This document shows positions 1 to 11,290 of a stretch of 64,000 nt of DNA, one piece after another (the first letter of the stretch is position 1; each line of letters opens with the position of its first letter). Source of the DNA: Nageia nagi (Eukaryota > Pinophyta); contig JBITNC010000002.1 in the NCBI GenBank assembly GCA_050084985.1, positions 7,626,001-7,690,000 of the forward strand, read 5' to 3'. Under the pieces are notes generated by a model, which was given only the letters and a program-made list of their open reading frames with translations, was not told where the DNA came from and made no database searches. Both the position numbers and the translations under genes were made by a program.

Positions 1-1020
1 CCAATTAAGGTCGGTAATAAAGTGCTTGATACTCTATTTTATATCACGAAAGGAAAGCCTTCATTCAACTTTATTCTTGGAAGACCTTGGATAGATGATA
101 TGGAGGGAGTGGCATCAACGTTACATAGGTGTTTTAAATTCTATTTTGAGGGGAATGTCTATAAGGTTGAGGCAGATGAACAGATGGCTAAGTAATGTAA
201 CTTTGTCCTCCCAGAGAGATTTGTTCCATGTGATGTGGAAGATGAAACCCTTCAAGCCAGGAATGATCAAATTTATAGGAAAGCATTGTAGAAAATTAAC
301 ATGATGGATATCAGGATTGGTTCATATGTTATCATGAACATCAATGAAATTAGTCAGGATGAAAACTTCAATGAATAGTAGCAAGGTAAGGAAGAAGAAC
401 GCCCGTGTTCCTTCTCAAAGATAGAGGACCGTCGGTGGTCTTTTTTCGAGGAAGAAATGGATAAAAGTCAGTCAAGCATAATTCTGTATCAAGGTGGTGA
501 TAATGTTTGTCAGAATAGAATCCCAAAAATAGTGCAGATTGATGAATGGGTAAGCAATTGTTATGTTATTGATTGTGAGATTGATGAGGAAGATGCTATA
601 CACACTATAGATCTATTTTAGAATGATGATGCCTTTTTAGAAACATTAGGTGCTAGAATAGAATATCCAATAAGGCATGAAAGAAGAATTCAAACACATT
701 GTCCAGATATACATGCTTATTTCAAGGAATCCAGAGATGATAAGATTGAGGGATTGGGAGAGTTACCATTCCCTTTGTCATCAAAAGCTGAGGTTACCTG
801 GTTGAATGAAGAAATTGAAGAAGTTAATATCGGCTCTTAAGAGACACCACGAATACTAAAAATGGGTAAGCTTCTTGAAGCACCATTGTAGAGTGAATTA
901 GTTCAATATTTTCATGATTATTTTGAGTTGTTTGCATGGTATTACAAAGATATGCCAGGGTTAGATGAAAACTTTATGGTTCATAAACTGGTGGTCAAAA
1001 AAGGGGAAATTCTAGTAAAA
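1..1020 (+). pseudogene. E1 protease C-terminal part and protease-RT linker
   Basis: The first about 65 codons hold the conserved end of the Tat-type aspartic protease, with motif ILGRPWI followed by a short STLH-like stretch. In the family this enzyme cuts the Gag-Pol polyprotein. The catalytic D-S/T-G lies upstream, outside the window. After it comes a poorly conserved linker of about 250 codons up to RT. In-frame stops are TAA at 193 and 838 and TAG at 289, 376, 379, 619 and 889. Each is one C-to-T change from a Gln codon. No frameshift is needed across the stretch, so this is a recently readable but now dead coding region. Confidence 0.75.
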
Positions 1021-1776
1021 CAAAAGCCATGAAAAATGCCTTTTCAGGTTTCATTGCTCGTGAAGAAGGAAATAGAGAAATTGCTAGAAGTCAGATTTAT
1101 AAGATCCATTGACTACTCAGAATGGATGGCTAATGTAGTTCTAGTTAAGAAGCCTACAGGTGAAATTAGAGTGTGTACTGATTTTAGGGATCTCAACAAG
1201 GCTTGTCCAAAAGATGATTTCCCATTGCCTAACATAGATATGATCATTGATAGTTTAGCAGGATATGAGATGTTATCATTTATGGATGGCTTTTTGGGAT
1301 ATAATCAGATTAAAATCAAAGAGAGTGATCAACACAAAACAACTTTTAGAACACCTTGGGGCAACTTTTGCTACAAGGTAATGTCGTTTAGTCTCAAGAA
1401 TGCGAGAGCTACATACCAAAGAGCCATGACGGCTATGTTCCATGATTTTATTCATAATACAGTTGAGGTATATGTTGATGACATTTTGATTAAATATAAG
1501 AATAAAGAAGATCATGTTCAAGATCTGAAGGCAACATTTGAGAGGATGAAACAATACAAGTTAAGAGTTAAGCCACAGAAGTGTGTATTTGGTGTGTCAT
1601 CAGGAAAACTCTTGGGGCATATTATCTTAAGAAAAGGTGTGGAAGTGGACCCCAAAAAGATAAAAGCTATCATAGAAATGGCACCTCCAACAAATCTCAA
1701 GTAATTAAAAAGTTTACAAGGTAAAATATAGGCCATTAGAAGATTTATATGTCAATTAACGGATAAGATAGCTCCT
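1021..1776 (+). pseudogene. E1 reverse transcriptase (RT) domain
   Basis: RT copies the element RNA into DNA in the virus-like particle. An open stretch of 222 codons (1036-1704) carries the recognisable motif series: the KKPTGEIR region, CTDFRDLNKACPKDDFPLP, FMDGFLGYNQI and the catalytic YVDDILI (near 1471). The YVDD aspartates are intact. The stretch is interrupted by TGA at 1030 (CGA Arg origin likely), TAA at 1702 and TAG at 1729. The usual gypsy MPFGLKNA motif is degraded to MSFSLKNA. The domain is full length for the family but cannot be translated as is. Confidence 0.93.
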
Positions 1777-2300
1777 ATGTCTCATCTACTTAAGAAAGAT
1801 GTTGAGTTTAAATGGGATAATAAATGTCAGGAATCATTTGATAAGATAAAAGAATATTTGTTGCACCCACCGGTGTTAGCTCCATATAGGCATGGAGAAC
1901 CCCTTTGGCTCTATGTTTCAACTACAAAGCATGCATTTGGAGTAATGCTTGCTAAGAAGGAGGATGATGGTAAAGAGAGGGCTATCTATTTTATAAGAAG
2001 GACATTGAAAGATTATGAGACTAGATACACTCCTATTGAGAAGTTATGTTAATGTGTGGTGTTTGCTACTGAAAAGTTATGGCATTACCTAATCAATAGC
2101 ACTACACATGTGCTTACACAGGTAGATCCATTGAGGTACTTAATGTCAAAGCCTTACCTTGACGGAAGATCAACAAAATGGGTCATGTTACTTCAAGAAT
2201 TTGATCTCAGATTTGTTAAGTAGAAATCAATTAAGGGATAGGCAATCATAGATTTTGTGGCAGAATTCCCCACAGGGGATAGTACAGAGCTCAGAGAAGA
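1777..2300 (+). pseudogene. E1 RNase H domain
   Basis: This is the retroviral-type RNase H, which degrades the RNA strand of the RNA-DNA hybrid. It follows RT in the same frame. FKWDNKCQESFDKIKEYL and the later YETRYTPIEKLC stretch are the family's tether and start-of-RNase-H signatures. The catalytic Asp usually expected after PLWLY is replaced by YVSTT, so the first active-site residue looks lost. In-frame stops are TAA at 2050 and TAG at 2221 and 2239. The latter two sit in the connection segment before aRNH. Confidence 0.82.
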
Positions 2301-2404
2301 ATTCAAGGATGAATGTGCATTAATAGATATAGCAGAGGTTGCAAAAAAGGATCACCCGTGGTCTATTTATGACCATGATAGGACCACAGGTGTTCCATTT
2401 CCAA

Positions 2405-2830
2405 GAGAATCTAAACCCTAGAAGTTATACTTTGATGGATCTAGGTGTATGCATGGGTCAGGAGTAGGAATTGCGTTAATATCCCCACAGAATGATGTCA
2501 TTCCTATGTCCTACAAATTGTCATTCAAATGCACTAACAATATGGTAGAATATGAAGCTCTTATATTGGGCTTGAAGGCAGCTATAGAAATTGGTATTTC
2601 ATGGATATATATTTATGGAGATTCATAGCTAATAGTCAAACAGGTCAATGAGGTTTACAAGACCAAAGATGAAAAGCTTATCCCTTATAAGGATTACATT
2701 ATCAAGTTACTCACACATTTCAAAGGATATCAATTGGAAAGTGTCCCAAGGAGTAGCAATAGACTAGCAGATGCAATGGCAAGCGCGACATCGCTTATAC
2801 CATTGGAAGTTGAGGATAAAGAAACTAGCT
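2405..2830 (+). pseudogene. E1 archaeal-type RNase H (aRNH), second RNase H
   Basis: A second RNase H fold begins with KLYFDGSR and continues with CTNNMVEYEALILGLKAA, a GDS-LIVKQVN stretch and VPRSSNRLADAMA. The four acidic positions expected for aRNH (D in FDGS, E in VEYEAL, D in GDS, D in ADAMA) are all present. This domain is the hallmark of Tat/Ogre-type plant Ty3/gypsy elements. It is still in the frame of the upstream domains. In-frame TAG codons at 2419 and 2626 replace Gln. Its position after RNase H and before integrase contrasts with T, AB and CD, where the same kind of domain lies before RT. Confidence 0.9.
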
Positions 2831-4174
2831 TCACCATTAGAAACTTAGAAACTTCATCCACTACTGAAGAAAGTGAAATATGTGTGGTTCAAAGAGTTGG
2901 GTATGAGGAGAGTCCATGGTACCAACATATATATAGATATTTGAAGGATGATTTTATTGATACTATTTTTGATAAGCAAGAGCAAATCAGAATTAAAGGC
3001 TTGCAACTAGGTACGTTATCATCGATAATGTGCTTTACAAAAGGTCATTTAATGGCATTCTTTTAAGGTGCCTTCTTACTGAGGAAATTGCAACAGTATT
3101 AGAACATGCCCATGGGGGAGCATGTGGAGGGCATTTTAATGGGAGATCAATTTTTGGCAAGCTGATTAGGATGGGTTATTGGTGGCCTACCATGGAGCAT
3201 GACTATTTTGAGCATGTCAATAAATGTGAACAATGTCAAAGGCATGCACACCTTGAGCTTACACCAACTCAGGAATTGAATTATGTTACATCACCATGGC
3301 CTTTCTCTATGTGGGCTATGGATTTCATGGGAGTTATTAACCCACCATCTAGTGAGGGGCATAAGTTTATCTTAGTTGCTACAGAATATTATACGAAATG
3401 GGTTGAGGCTATTCCTTTAAAAATAGCTACACAGAAACATGTGATCAAGTTCATCAAGGAATACATCATTTGTAGGTTTGGTATACCACAAAGGTTGGTT
3501 ATGGACAATGGGACTAATTTTACAGGTAAAGATATCAAAGAATTTTGCCAGAAAATGAAGATTGAGCAAAGATTTTCTTCAATTTACTACCCCAAGGTCA
3601 TGGGCAAGTAGAGGCTACAAATAAGACGATCAAAGGGATATTGGCCAAGAATATCAAGAAGAATGGGAGAGATTGGCATGAGCAATTACCTTATGCTTAA
3701 TGGGCATATAGGACAAGTGAAAGGACAGCAACAGGTGCCACCCCATACTCTCTTGTGTTTGGAGATGAAGCAATTATTCCTCTTGAGATTGAGATCCCAT
3801 CTTTGAGGATTGCACTCAAGGATGTGATGAAGGAACCACAATATTTGGAGGCAAGAGTGAATCAACTTGAAGCACTAGATGAAAAGAGAATCACTGCATT
3901 AGAACACTTCAGAGCATATTAGTAGAGGATTAAAAGATCATATGGCAAGAAAGTGGTCCCTAAGGATTTTAAGGTTGGAGATATGGTCTTGCAGGGGAAT
4001 ATTTCCAATACTACAGCCAGAGATGAGCTTAAGGGAAAGTTTGAACCCAATTAGGTGGGACCATACCTTATTATAGAAGTATTTGGTAGAGGTGCCTATA
4101 GGTTGTCTACATTGGATGGGGAGATTCTCAAGAATCCCATTAATGCTAGGCATTTGAAGAAGTATTACATTTAG
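2831..4174 (+). pseudogene. E1 integrase (zinc, catalytic core, C-terminal domains)
   Basis: Integrase joins element DNA to the chromosome. The HHCC zinc domain is visible (HAHGGACGGH, then CEQCQ). The core has the first Asp in WAMDFMGVI, the second in VMDNGTNFTG and the Glu in GQVEAT near 3613. The C-terminal domain (about 3936-4170) has VGDMVL and VGPYLI. Two frame changes occur: one between 3030 and 3066 at the start of the domain, and one in a run of C near 3593 just before the catalytic Glu. A TAG near 4051 stands where the family has Trp, a G-to-A change. All three catalytic residues survive in sequence. Confidence 0.9.
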
Positions 4175-5135
4175 GAGGCTTACGGGTCGATATGGGCATC
4201 TAGGTTGTATCAAAGTATACTAAAGGAATGATCATGCAAGCAGACATCATAGAAGCAAATTAGAGAGTTAGTTTGAGGGTAGAAGAGGAGCACCCACATT
4301 CCATATCCATTAAGAGTGGACCGCCCATGGTCCTATCGCTAAGATAGAAGCAGCCAGTTTGAAGATTCTTTATGCCTCTTGTCGGAGTTCTAGCTCCTAG
4401 AGTGGTCAAATTTATCAGTCTTGATAGATTTATCAAATTATCAGCTTATCATGCCTCTTGGTGGAGTTTTAGCTCCATCAGTTTATCATTGTTTTGTAAA
4501 GTTTGGTTCTTATACAACTGCAGCATGCCTCTTGGTGCAAAGTCTCAGTTGTGGGGAACTTAACTCTCATCAGCTTATCATGCCACTTGGTGGAGTTTTA
4601 GCTCCATCAGTTTATCATTATTTTGTAGAGTTCAGTTCTTATGCAGCTGCAGCATACCTCTTAGTGCGAAGTCTTAGTTGTATGGAACTTAGCTCTCCCC
4701 CATGTGTGGTTATGGTTATCATGTCTTGTCTTGTGATGTGGTCATGTGTGTTGTCATGTCTTATCTTGTGATGTGGTCTTGTCAAGTTATCATCCGATCG
4801 TCATGTGTGGTCAAGTCATCTATCTGGTCATTGTCATGTGTGTTGTTAGGTTTGTTGTCATGGGTCATCAGCATTGCAGCAAGATTATCAGATTATCAGA
4901 TATATCAGGCTATCACCTTCTACGATAAAATGCAAGGGGCAAGCATGCCCAAGGTAATATCAAAAGGGAGTTTTCTCAACCTATATCTAGTACTAATAAG
5001 CTTTATCATGATGTTGTTTAAGTTTAGAATGGTTAGTGTTTATTATTGCTTATCAAAATTATTTGCTATGATGTTATTTTTTTACTTTGAATGCAAAATC
5101 TCAACTCACCTCATGTTTCTTTCGATTTCACATCC
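4175..5135 (+). other. E1 3' untranslated region
   Basis: This stretch of nearly 1 kb lies between the end of integrase and the polypurine tract. It has no recognisable domain. The open stretches here follow the tandem repeats and do not look like genes. It holds a 129-bp repeat pair (4442-4699) and then a region of short echoes of TGTCATGT and GTGATGTGG at about 4715-4860. Variable, repeat-rich 3' UTRs are a known trait of Tat-lineage elements. Confidence 0.7.
4442..4699 (+). repeat. Tandem repeat, 129 bp x 2, in E1 3' UTR
   Basis: CAGCTTATCATGCC starts at 4442, and CAGCTTATCATGCC with a few changes recurs at 4571, a period of 129. Inside each unit are GGAGTTTTAGCTCCATCAG and GCTGCAGCAT-like blocks. 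A partial, more diverged unit precedes the first, from about 4372. Confidence 0.85.
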
Positions 5136-5148
5136 AAAGTGGGGCATC
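5136..5148 (+). promoter_or_regulatory. E1 polypurine tract
   Basis: AAAGTGGGGCATC directly precedes the LTR start TGTTAACA. This matches the usual primer for plus-strand DNA synthesis in Ty3/gypsy elements and fixes the orientation of E1. Confidence 0.8.
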
Positions 5149-6002
5149 TGTTAACACATAAAAATGAATTTATGTTTTTTAAATCAATAAATTAATGAAA
5201 TATGCTTGGCTTAAATATATGTCTTGAATGTATTAAAGTGATAATATCAATGTTTGTCTTGAATATGAATTTTATAATGATTATATTGAATATTGCATGG
5301 ATTATCTTGAATATTGCATGAATTATCTTGTTATTGGTGTGTTTATCTTGAATATTGTGAATTATCCTTATTTATGTAGATGCATGCCGACCCATGGGTT
5401 GTATTATCTATTATCTATATAAATAAGGGATCTAATAGTAAGTCCACATAACAAGGATACACATGATCCTACGTATGGTCTTGTAAGTGGCAACCCCTTA
5501 AGGTATCTCTTGGTACCACCTACAAGGCTGTGGTTTGTGTACTTCCTTTCGTGAGCTATCCTGACATCTATGATCTATTCTGATATCACACTCCTATCTA
5601 AGACATCCATATTGAAGTTCTAGACTTGATCAAGAAGTTAAGAATCATCAAATGAAGGCCACCGGTGCTCCTTTGTGAATGAAATAACATCGTTGGTGCT
5701 CTTATATTACTGAAATAGATCACCTGCAGTCCTCTTTTTGCATCTTCATAGGTCATTACATTGTTGGAAAGGTAGCTCATCATCAATATATCGCTAATAT
5801 CTTCATCTTTCATTGTCAGGTACGTTCCATGAGGTAAGTACACAAATTATAGCCTTGGTTGGTATAATTATATTTCTGAATTGGTTATTTTGTTTATTGC
5901 TATCTAGAATAAGTTGCTATCTGTAGCTTAAATACAGATAATAATGAGTTTATAGATATTTGCTTATTTACTTATTTGCACGCTCAATTTTATTTATAAA
6001 CA
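5149..6002 (+). repeat. E1 3' LTR
   Basis: The start TGTTAACA is set by the polypurine tract. The end is called at ...TATAAACA because the next bases (6003 on) read as gag of element X on the minus strand and because TGTT...AACA makes the expected inverted ends. That gives 854 bp. The right end is less certain than the left, since the partner LTR is outside the window. Confidence 0.65.
5416..5425 (+). promoter_or_regulatory. TATA box in E1 LTR
   Basis: TATATAAATA lies about 265 bp into the LTR, a plausible end of U3. Transcription would start about 30 bp downstream. Confidence 0.55.
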
Positions 6003-6781
6003 CCCTCCCATGGGATATACATAGAAATCACTTCTCATGGAGTAATTGTTGGTCTCAATTAGAAGTTGTCTAATCACCATATTACAAAATGAGATCTAGT
6101 CATTAGCATTGGCCACATTGAATCCTTCAAAAATGTCCATCCTTACTCCTTTCTCAATAGTAAACAAAGCATCAATGAAGTTGTGATATGCCCCTCCATC
6201 GATAGGTACATTTAGAGCTAGTGAATCCATCCTCTTACCGAGATCCCTGCACCTCCATCAAATTTCTCTAATTAGATCTTCTGCAATGGCTCCTTAAAGA
6301 TAGGTGGGCATCCTCCTTGTCCTCCCTCCAATTGTCCATGAAATTCTTGGAAAGATATGATGTTTCTATACTCTACTAGTTTGGCCATGTACTCATCGAA
6401 CAATTAGTCGAGCCTCTCCTAATGTCTCTGATAGATCTCCTTCAGATCTTCCTCTTTTCTGAAAAGAGGCTTAGGTGGAACAGGTATAGAATTTTGGTAA
6501 CAAGATCTAGCCCCATATGAGCTCTCTCTTTGGTCATTTCTATTCTCCCAGCTGGGTGGTGGAGTCTAGTTCCCTCTTTGGGATGTGAGTATCTACAATT
6601 GCTCTGTCATCTTCCTTAATGCATCCAGGATGGCTATGTTGGAATCAGCCATGTTCCCTTGTCCAACTTCCTCCCACTTTTCAGATCCCTCTAGATCTGT
6701 TACGTCTCTCTCCTCCAAGCTTATCTGGTAATCAAGATCACTTCTTCCTCTCAAGTAGTAATTATGGATCTTAGATAGCAT
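6003..6781 (-). pseudogene. X gag, N-terminal part
   Basis: Gag forms the virus-like particle. The ATG at 6779-6781 lies 28 bp after the primer site. A single frame runs from there to 6003 without a frameshift, crossing eight in-frame stops, all TAG (5) or TAA (3) and all one C-to-T step from Gln. Visible parts are an acidic, charged N-terminus, a Pro-rich linker (PVPPKPLFRKEEDL), and the start of a Retrotrans_gag-like domain with KFDGGAGIS and GWIH. The C-terminal half of gag is lost at the E1 border. Confidence 0.75.
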
Positions 6782-6809
6782 GAGCTAATATAAGCTGGTA
6801 GGAAAACTT

Positions 6810-6821
6810 GCTCTAATACCA
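6810..6821 (-). promoter_or_regulatory. X primer-binding site, initiator tRNA-Met
   Basis: On the minus strand TGGTATTAGAGC follows the LTR end after one spacer base. It differs from the standard plant tRNA-iMet primer site TGGTATCAGAGC by one C-to-T change. Confidence 0.9.
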
Positions 6822-7282
6822 CTGTAATATTCCCAAAACTCACAAAATATGATTTTTGTTAAAGTGTAATATTCCAAAGTTGAAATATCACTAAGGAATT
6901 TATATATATTTTTATATTTTTCTATCTAGCTCAATTCAAATCAGATATACAAATTGAACAAGAAATAGAGCCAGAAATGAATTTTATTCTTCTAGAGCTG
7001 GGACATCCCAAATGGACAAGTACAATACTCAAAAAATACCCAAATGCTCAAGAAGGGGGACATTTTCCCTCACAAGGTAGATTTGGATGATCTAGCCCTG
7101 CAAGTTCTTCAATCTCTTCTCCCTAATGTTGGATGAGCCTCCTCACACTAATTTAGTTGGTCTGGATCTAGGATGTGCCTCCTCACATTGATTTGGTAGG
7201 TTAGATCTAGATCTAGAATATGGTCACACTGGTTGGATCTGGATCTCCCCCATTGGTTAAATCTAGATCAGGGATGAAATAG

Positions 7283-7380
7283 TTCCACCACACTAGCTTG
7301 AACTATTCTAGTAACTCCACCTCACTAGCTTGAGCTACTCTAGCAACTCCACCTCACTGGCTTGAGCTAATGTCCTAGCT
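7283..7380 (-). repeat. Direct repeats, 32-33 bp x 3, in X LTR
   Basis: Three units share the block TCCACCTCACTAGCTTGAGC and are followed by a fourth, partial echo near 7393. A second short duplication around GATGTGCCTCCTCAC lies just to the left (about 7130-7210). Confidence 0.75.
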
Positions 7381-7516
7381 TAGGTAAGAACTCCTCCACA
7401 CTAGCTCGAGCTCTCCCACTAAGCTAGTTGGAAAGTTGCAACTCCACTAGCTGCTAACCTCTGGAAAGAGATAAACTCTAATGATCTTCAAGCATGACCC
7501 AAATGATGCATCCCAT

Positions 7517-7527
7517 CTCCTTTTATA
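7517..7527 (-). promoter_or_regulatory. TATA box in X LTR
   Basis: TATAAAAGGAG on the minus strand, about 395 bp from the 5' end of the LTR. Confidence 0.55.
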
Positions 7528-7921
7528 ACAAGATCTCTCATACCTTGGAATCACCCAAAGTGAAACGTCCCTCTTCTGGTGTCTTGGAATGACAAATTAA
7601 ATCATCTAGGGACCCAGGAAGCCCAATGTCCCACAATGGTTACCTAGAGATGCCAAATTACAAGATCAATGGCTCATAAATGCAAAATCCCATTATGAGA
7701 GACTAATATTGCATTAATTACAAATAATTGAGCTAGATTAATTAAATAGAATCCAAGGGTGAGTGCCTCAAGGGTCTCTTTAGCCTTGGTTACAGAAATA
7801 AATGCAAAACATTAATAAAATAATCCTAACTTAATTTATTTTTGGTTTCTCCTTCTTTTCCATGAATGTCACACTCCAAGAGGAGAGGAAGTGGATGTTA
7901 TACAAATTTGGGGACATTACA

Positions 7922-10900
7922 GCTTATCAACATCCATGTTGAACACCAAATTTTGGAGTTCAAAAATATCTCGAATCCTCTTTAGATACAACTATCTTGG
8001 TTTGGGAGTGATCATTGCTATGTCCTTTTTAGTTAAGACCCTTAAATAGGCTTGCATTCTTTCTAAAACTATCTTGGGTGTATCTAGAGCTAGCTTATGG
8101 AGAGCAATTTGAGTGTGGAACTCCTTGATTCCTTGTATTATTTCTTTCTTCAATAGATGCAAGTGTGATAATGTTATCATTCTATCTTTGACTTTCTCCA
8201 CCAATGATTTTCTAAAATTCTTTATGAGCAATAACAACTTTGAATTATTATTAGATAAAACTTTATTTGTTGTAATGATAGTTTGTAGCTTGACCTCAAC
8301 CTACTTGACCTTATGAGCATCAATGACTACAACCTAAGCTTTGAGATCTTGTATCATTTGATTTATAGCATTTAGCTCATCTTTTGTTGTTGTTATGCTC
8401 TTGTTAAATTTTGACTTCTACTTGTCAAGTTTTGCAATCAAGTTTTTATTTTTATTTTGCAACCTAGCTACTATGTTGTCTTAAGGGAGTAATCTTTCTT
8501 ATATTGATCTATTTTCTTATTCAATTTTTTTATCTTAGTCTCCATTGCTTGAAGACTTTTTCTGACTATCGTTAAAGTATTTACTAGGAATCTTGACTGG
8601 TCAATTGCTGGTGCACTCTACATATTTACATCTATTATAATCATGGGAGCAATATCCAGTTACCCTTCTTTGAAAGGCATTTATGCTATTTTAATATCTA
8701 TCATTTCTATTACCCTACTCAAAATTCTCAACTATTGTCCAAGGAGAATAGGAGATTTATTAACAAAAGTTGCCCAATCAATGGGCTCTATAATTTATGT
8801 AGAAAAAATTAATTTTATTTCCTAATATGAGGCTATAAGACTCAAAGAATGGGGATTATTAATTCCACCTAAAATAGATATCTCAACCTATTGGGTAGGT
8901 TGTGACTGCCAAGGAGGTGTCAAGTCTTGAACTTTTGTTTCTTGCTCTACCTCTTCCATGATCTTATCTTTATCCTCAACTTTATCCATTAGGCTAGAGT
9001 CTTTCTTTTTCTAGATTCATCATCATCATCTTCTAGTCCTTCTTCAAGTGTAGCTATTGTAGATCTACTGGCTCCAAGCATGCTTCCCCTATCTTATTGA
9101 ATTTGGATTTACTCCTTTTCCAAGGTTTGTTCTTATGCTTGGGTTCCTTATGTATCACTAGTGTCTACATCTTGGGGATCTCGTAACTCTTTTATATCAA
9201 AAATATTTACCTCTTTTTCCATTACCATTGGAATTTCTTTTGTAACCTTTGAAGGTAGAGGTACAGTTGTTTATGACTATGACCTTATCATAGTGGTGTG
9301 AGGCTTTTTCATAGGCCTTTCTTTTTTCTCCAAGGTTAGTTGTTTTTTGGCAAGGGTTTGAATTTTCCTTTTCTTCTTTGGATAAGGCTCCAGGGAAGAG
9401 GTGGTAGTGTTTTATGGATCTTGTTCTCCCTTCTTTGAAAGCTCAGCCATGCTGGATGGTTGTCCTACCTATACTAGCCTTGCTAATGTAGTAGATTTTC
9501 CTTGAAAATAAGGAGAAAGGGGCTATCCCAACTCTAGAAAGGGATTTTTGGCATACTCAACCTCGTAGTACTTATCATATTTGAATTTCTTAAATAATTC
9601 ACTCTTTATGTGGTGAATTTTTATTGTATACTCCAATTTGGATTTTGTAAAATAATAAATTTTATTAGGACCCCACCCAATATTTGCTAACTAGGTGAGG
9701 ACTTCTAGGTTAAGGATAAAATCTTGTCACTTATTTTCCTAATTTCTAAAGTTTTTTATCCCCTTAAAATCCAACCAATCCTTATTCCAGGGTTTAAACT
9801 CCTAATTAGGGAATATTTATGCTTCTTGTTCAATTTTATTTACAAAATATTCAATATGAGGACTACTATCATGGATAAAAGTTGAACATTTTTTGCTTGA
9901 CCTTATTACTTGGATCAATTCTCTTCAAGGGTCATACATCCATGGAGCTTCCATCATATCTAATTTAAAATTCTATACAATGAATTTAGCTATACTATCT
10001 TTACATCCTATTTCTAAAAGAGTAAAATTTTTAGTAGAAGCCAATATATCTACAATAGATTTAAAATAATCCCAAACCCATATTTAGTTTCTATGGCACA
10101 AATTTACCTTCCAATTTCTATTGAATACAGCTGGGGGGTTATATACTTGGGTAATAAAAAAGGTCTTACAAAATACTTGTACCTAATTATTATGATGCAA
10201 TTTCTTAATAAGTACCATTCACTGATTTTGTTTCCTCCTTGTAGATCCATCATTGTGCTTTTGCATAGTCTACTAGGGAGTTTTTTAGTCAAAATTTGTA
10301 TTGTTATTGTATAGAACTTGTCCACGAATTAATGGTAGGATCCATGCAACTTACTTAAAACTGCTACCATTAGGTCAATTGGTATTGGTGTAGCATTGGA
10401 ATTCATCAGTTGAACTAATATCCCTACCTCGATAAGTTTGTCAATATTTTAGTGGGAAAAGAGCCATCAAAGATATGAAGAGTGTCTAAATTTTGACTTC
10501 TCAATTTTAAATAGACACCTCTTTATTTCATTGGTAATGAAAGTTGAAAAGTCACAGCAAACATGAGCCTCTTTGATATTGTAAGCCATATATACCATGG
10601 CTTCATCTACTTCAATTTGGATTTTCTTTTCCAAGATAATTGCTAGTACAAGCAACACTTTTCTATCCTTTTTTTATTTTAAACAAGGCTATCTGATAGC
10701 TTGACAAGAGTTGGGCCTTCCTATTATCTTGATATCTTCCACTAATCTAGCTCACCATTTCATCTTGACTGAAATAGAAGTCATTCTTTTCCTTTTTTAG
10801 ATCAATTTGTTTCTTCACATGAAAAGTCAAATCTATTAGAATAGAAAACACTTGGATGATGGAATCAAGAGAGTAATCTAGTACTACTTCAAATTTTGGC

Positions 10901-11290
10901 TCTGATGCATCTCCCTCTTTTGGGTCCTTGAACATTCTTATTTGGTAACCCTTCTTGTGATGTCCATGTGCTAATGAATATAATAGCTTGAGGTAAGTAA
11001 ATGACTCATAGGGCACATAATAAGCTAGGCCCTGATCAATCATGATGTCACTTTTTGAATGAGCTAGTGACTTCCCCTTTCTAGTGACCTTGGGTATCTT
11101 ATGTTGTAGAAGAATGCAATTAGGGTTGTCTCTCCATGTGTCCATGTGATTGATCACCCCCATCTTATTCTAGTTTATTCTTGGGGCATTCTCATGATAT
11201 TCTTCTTGCATGGTCAGAAGGTCAACATTGAGTTGATCTATTTTAGCTATAGAGGATGATTGAAAAGTTGCCATGATATCAACACCCTTC
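7922..11290 (-). pseudogene. T extra ORF downstream of integrase, unrecognised protein
   Basis: I do not recognise this protein. It lies in sense orientation between integrase and the (missing) 3' LTR. Its longest open piece is 10747-11163 (138 codons). Homology to the AB and CD copies shows in a block reading SSYL-WLF-H-N (about 10435-10500) and another reading FVDKFYTITIQIL followed by KKLPSRL (about 10270-10345). The downstream part has charged, Ser/Glu-rich linkers with a run of Asp (EEGLEDDDDES near 9040). It ends in a Lys/Glu/Leu-rich, probably coiled-coil stretch (7992-8237), where X cuts it. Frameshifts and many TAG/TAA stops are present. Confidence 0.6.

Larger units (their letters stand above)
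1..6002 (+). mobile_element. E1: Ty3/gypsy Tat-like LTR retrotransposon, 5' part outside window
   Basis: The order seen is protease tail, RT, RNase H, aRNH, integrase, 3' UTR, polypurine tract and 3' LTR. RNase H followed by a second, archaeal-type RNase H before integrase is the known order of plant Tat/Ogre-type elements. The frame that starts at base 1 stays open in register to 3066, apart from 15 point stops, so decay here is by substitution. The gag, 5' LTR and primer site must lie left of the window. The right border at about 6002 adjoins the gag of element X, so E1 appears to have inserted into X. Confidence 0.88.
6003..7921 (-). mobile_element. X: 5' end of a minus-strand LTR retrotransposon
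   Basis: In minus-strand order there is a complete LTR (7921 to 6823), a tRNA-Met primer site and the start of gag. The rest is cut off at 6003 by E1. With no pol in the window the superfamily is not proven; the primer site and gag style fit Ty3/gypsy. The outer LTR end at 7921 adjoins the extra ORF of element T, so X appears to have inserted into T. Confidence 0.82.
6823..7921 (-). repeat. X 5' LTR, complete, 1099 bp
   Basis: On the plus strand it starts TGTAATATTCCC and ends GGGGACATTACA, giving perfect TGTAAT/ATTACA terminal inverted repeats. The primer site next to the 6823 end shows this is the 5' LTR of a minus-strand element. It contains direct repeats (7283-7380) and a TATA box. Confidence 0.93.

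Noticed and set aside
1-3066. TAG/TAA read as Gln (altered genetic code)
   Set aside because: The pattern fits at first sight, but TAG also replaces Trp (near 4051 in E1 and before SGPY in T at about 11940), TGA occurs too, and active-site residues and frames are lost in several elements. Methylation-driven decay explains all of it.
4372-5154. Overlapping plus-strand open stretches after E1 integrase
   Set aside because: They follow the 129-bp repeat and the short TGTCATGT echoes; their translations are repeat-like and hydrophobic by composition only.
5598-5843. 81-codon minus-strand open stretch in E1 LTR
   Set aside because: It lies fully inside a plus-strand LTR, has no family and no coding context.
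10093-10325. Open stretches on both strands with 73 codons each
   Set aside because: They overlap one another within the T extra ORF; only the minus strand fits the homology with AB and CD.
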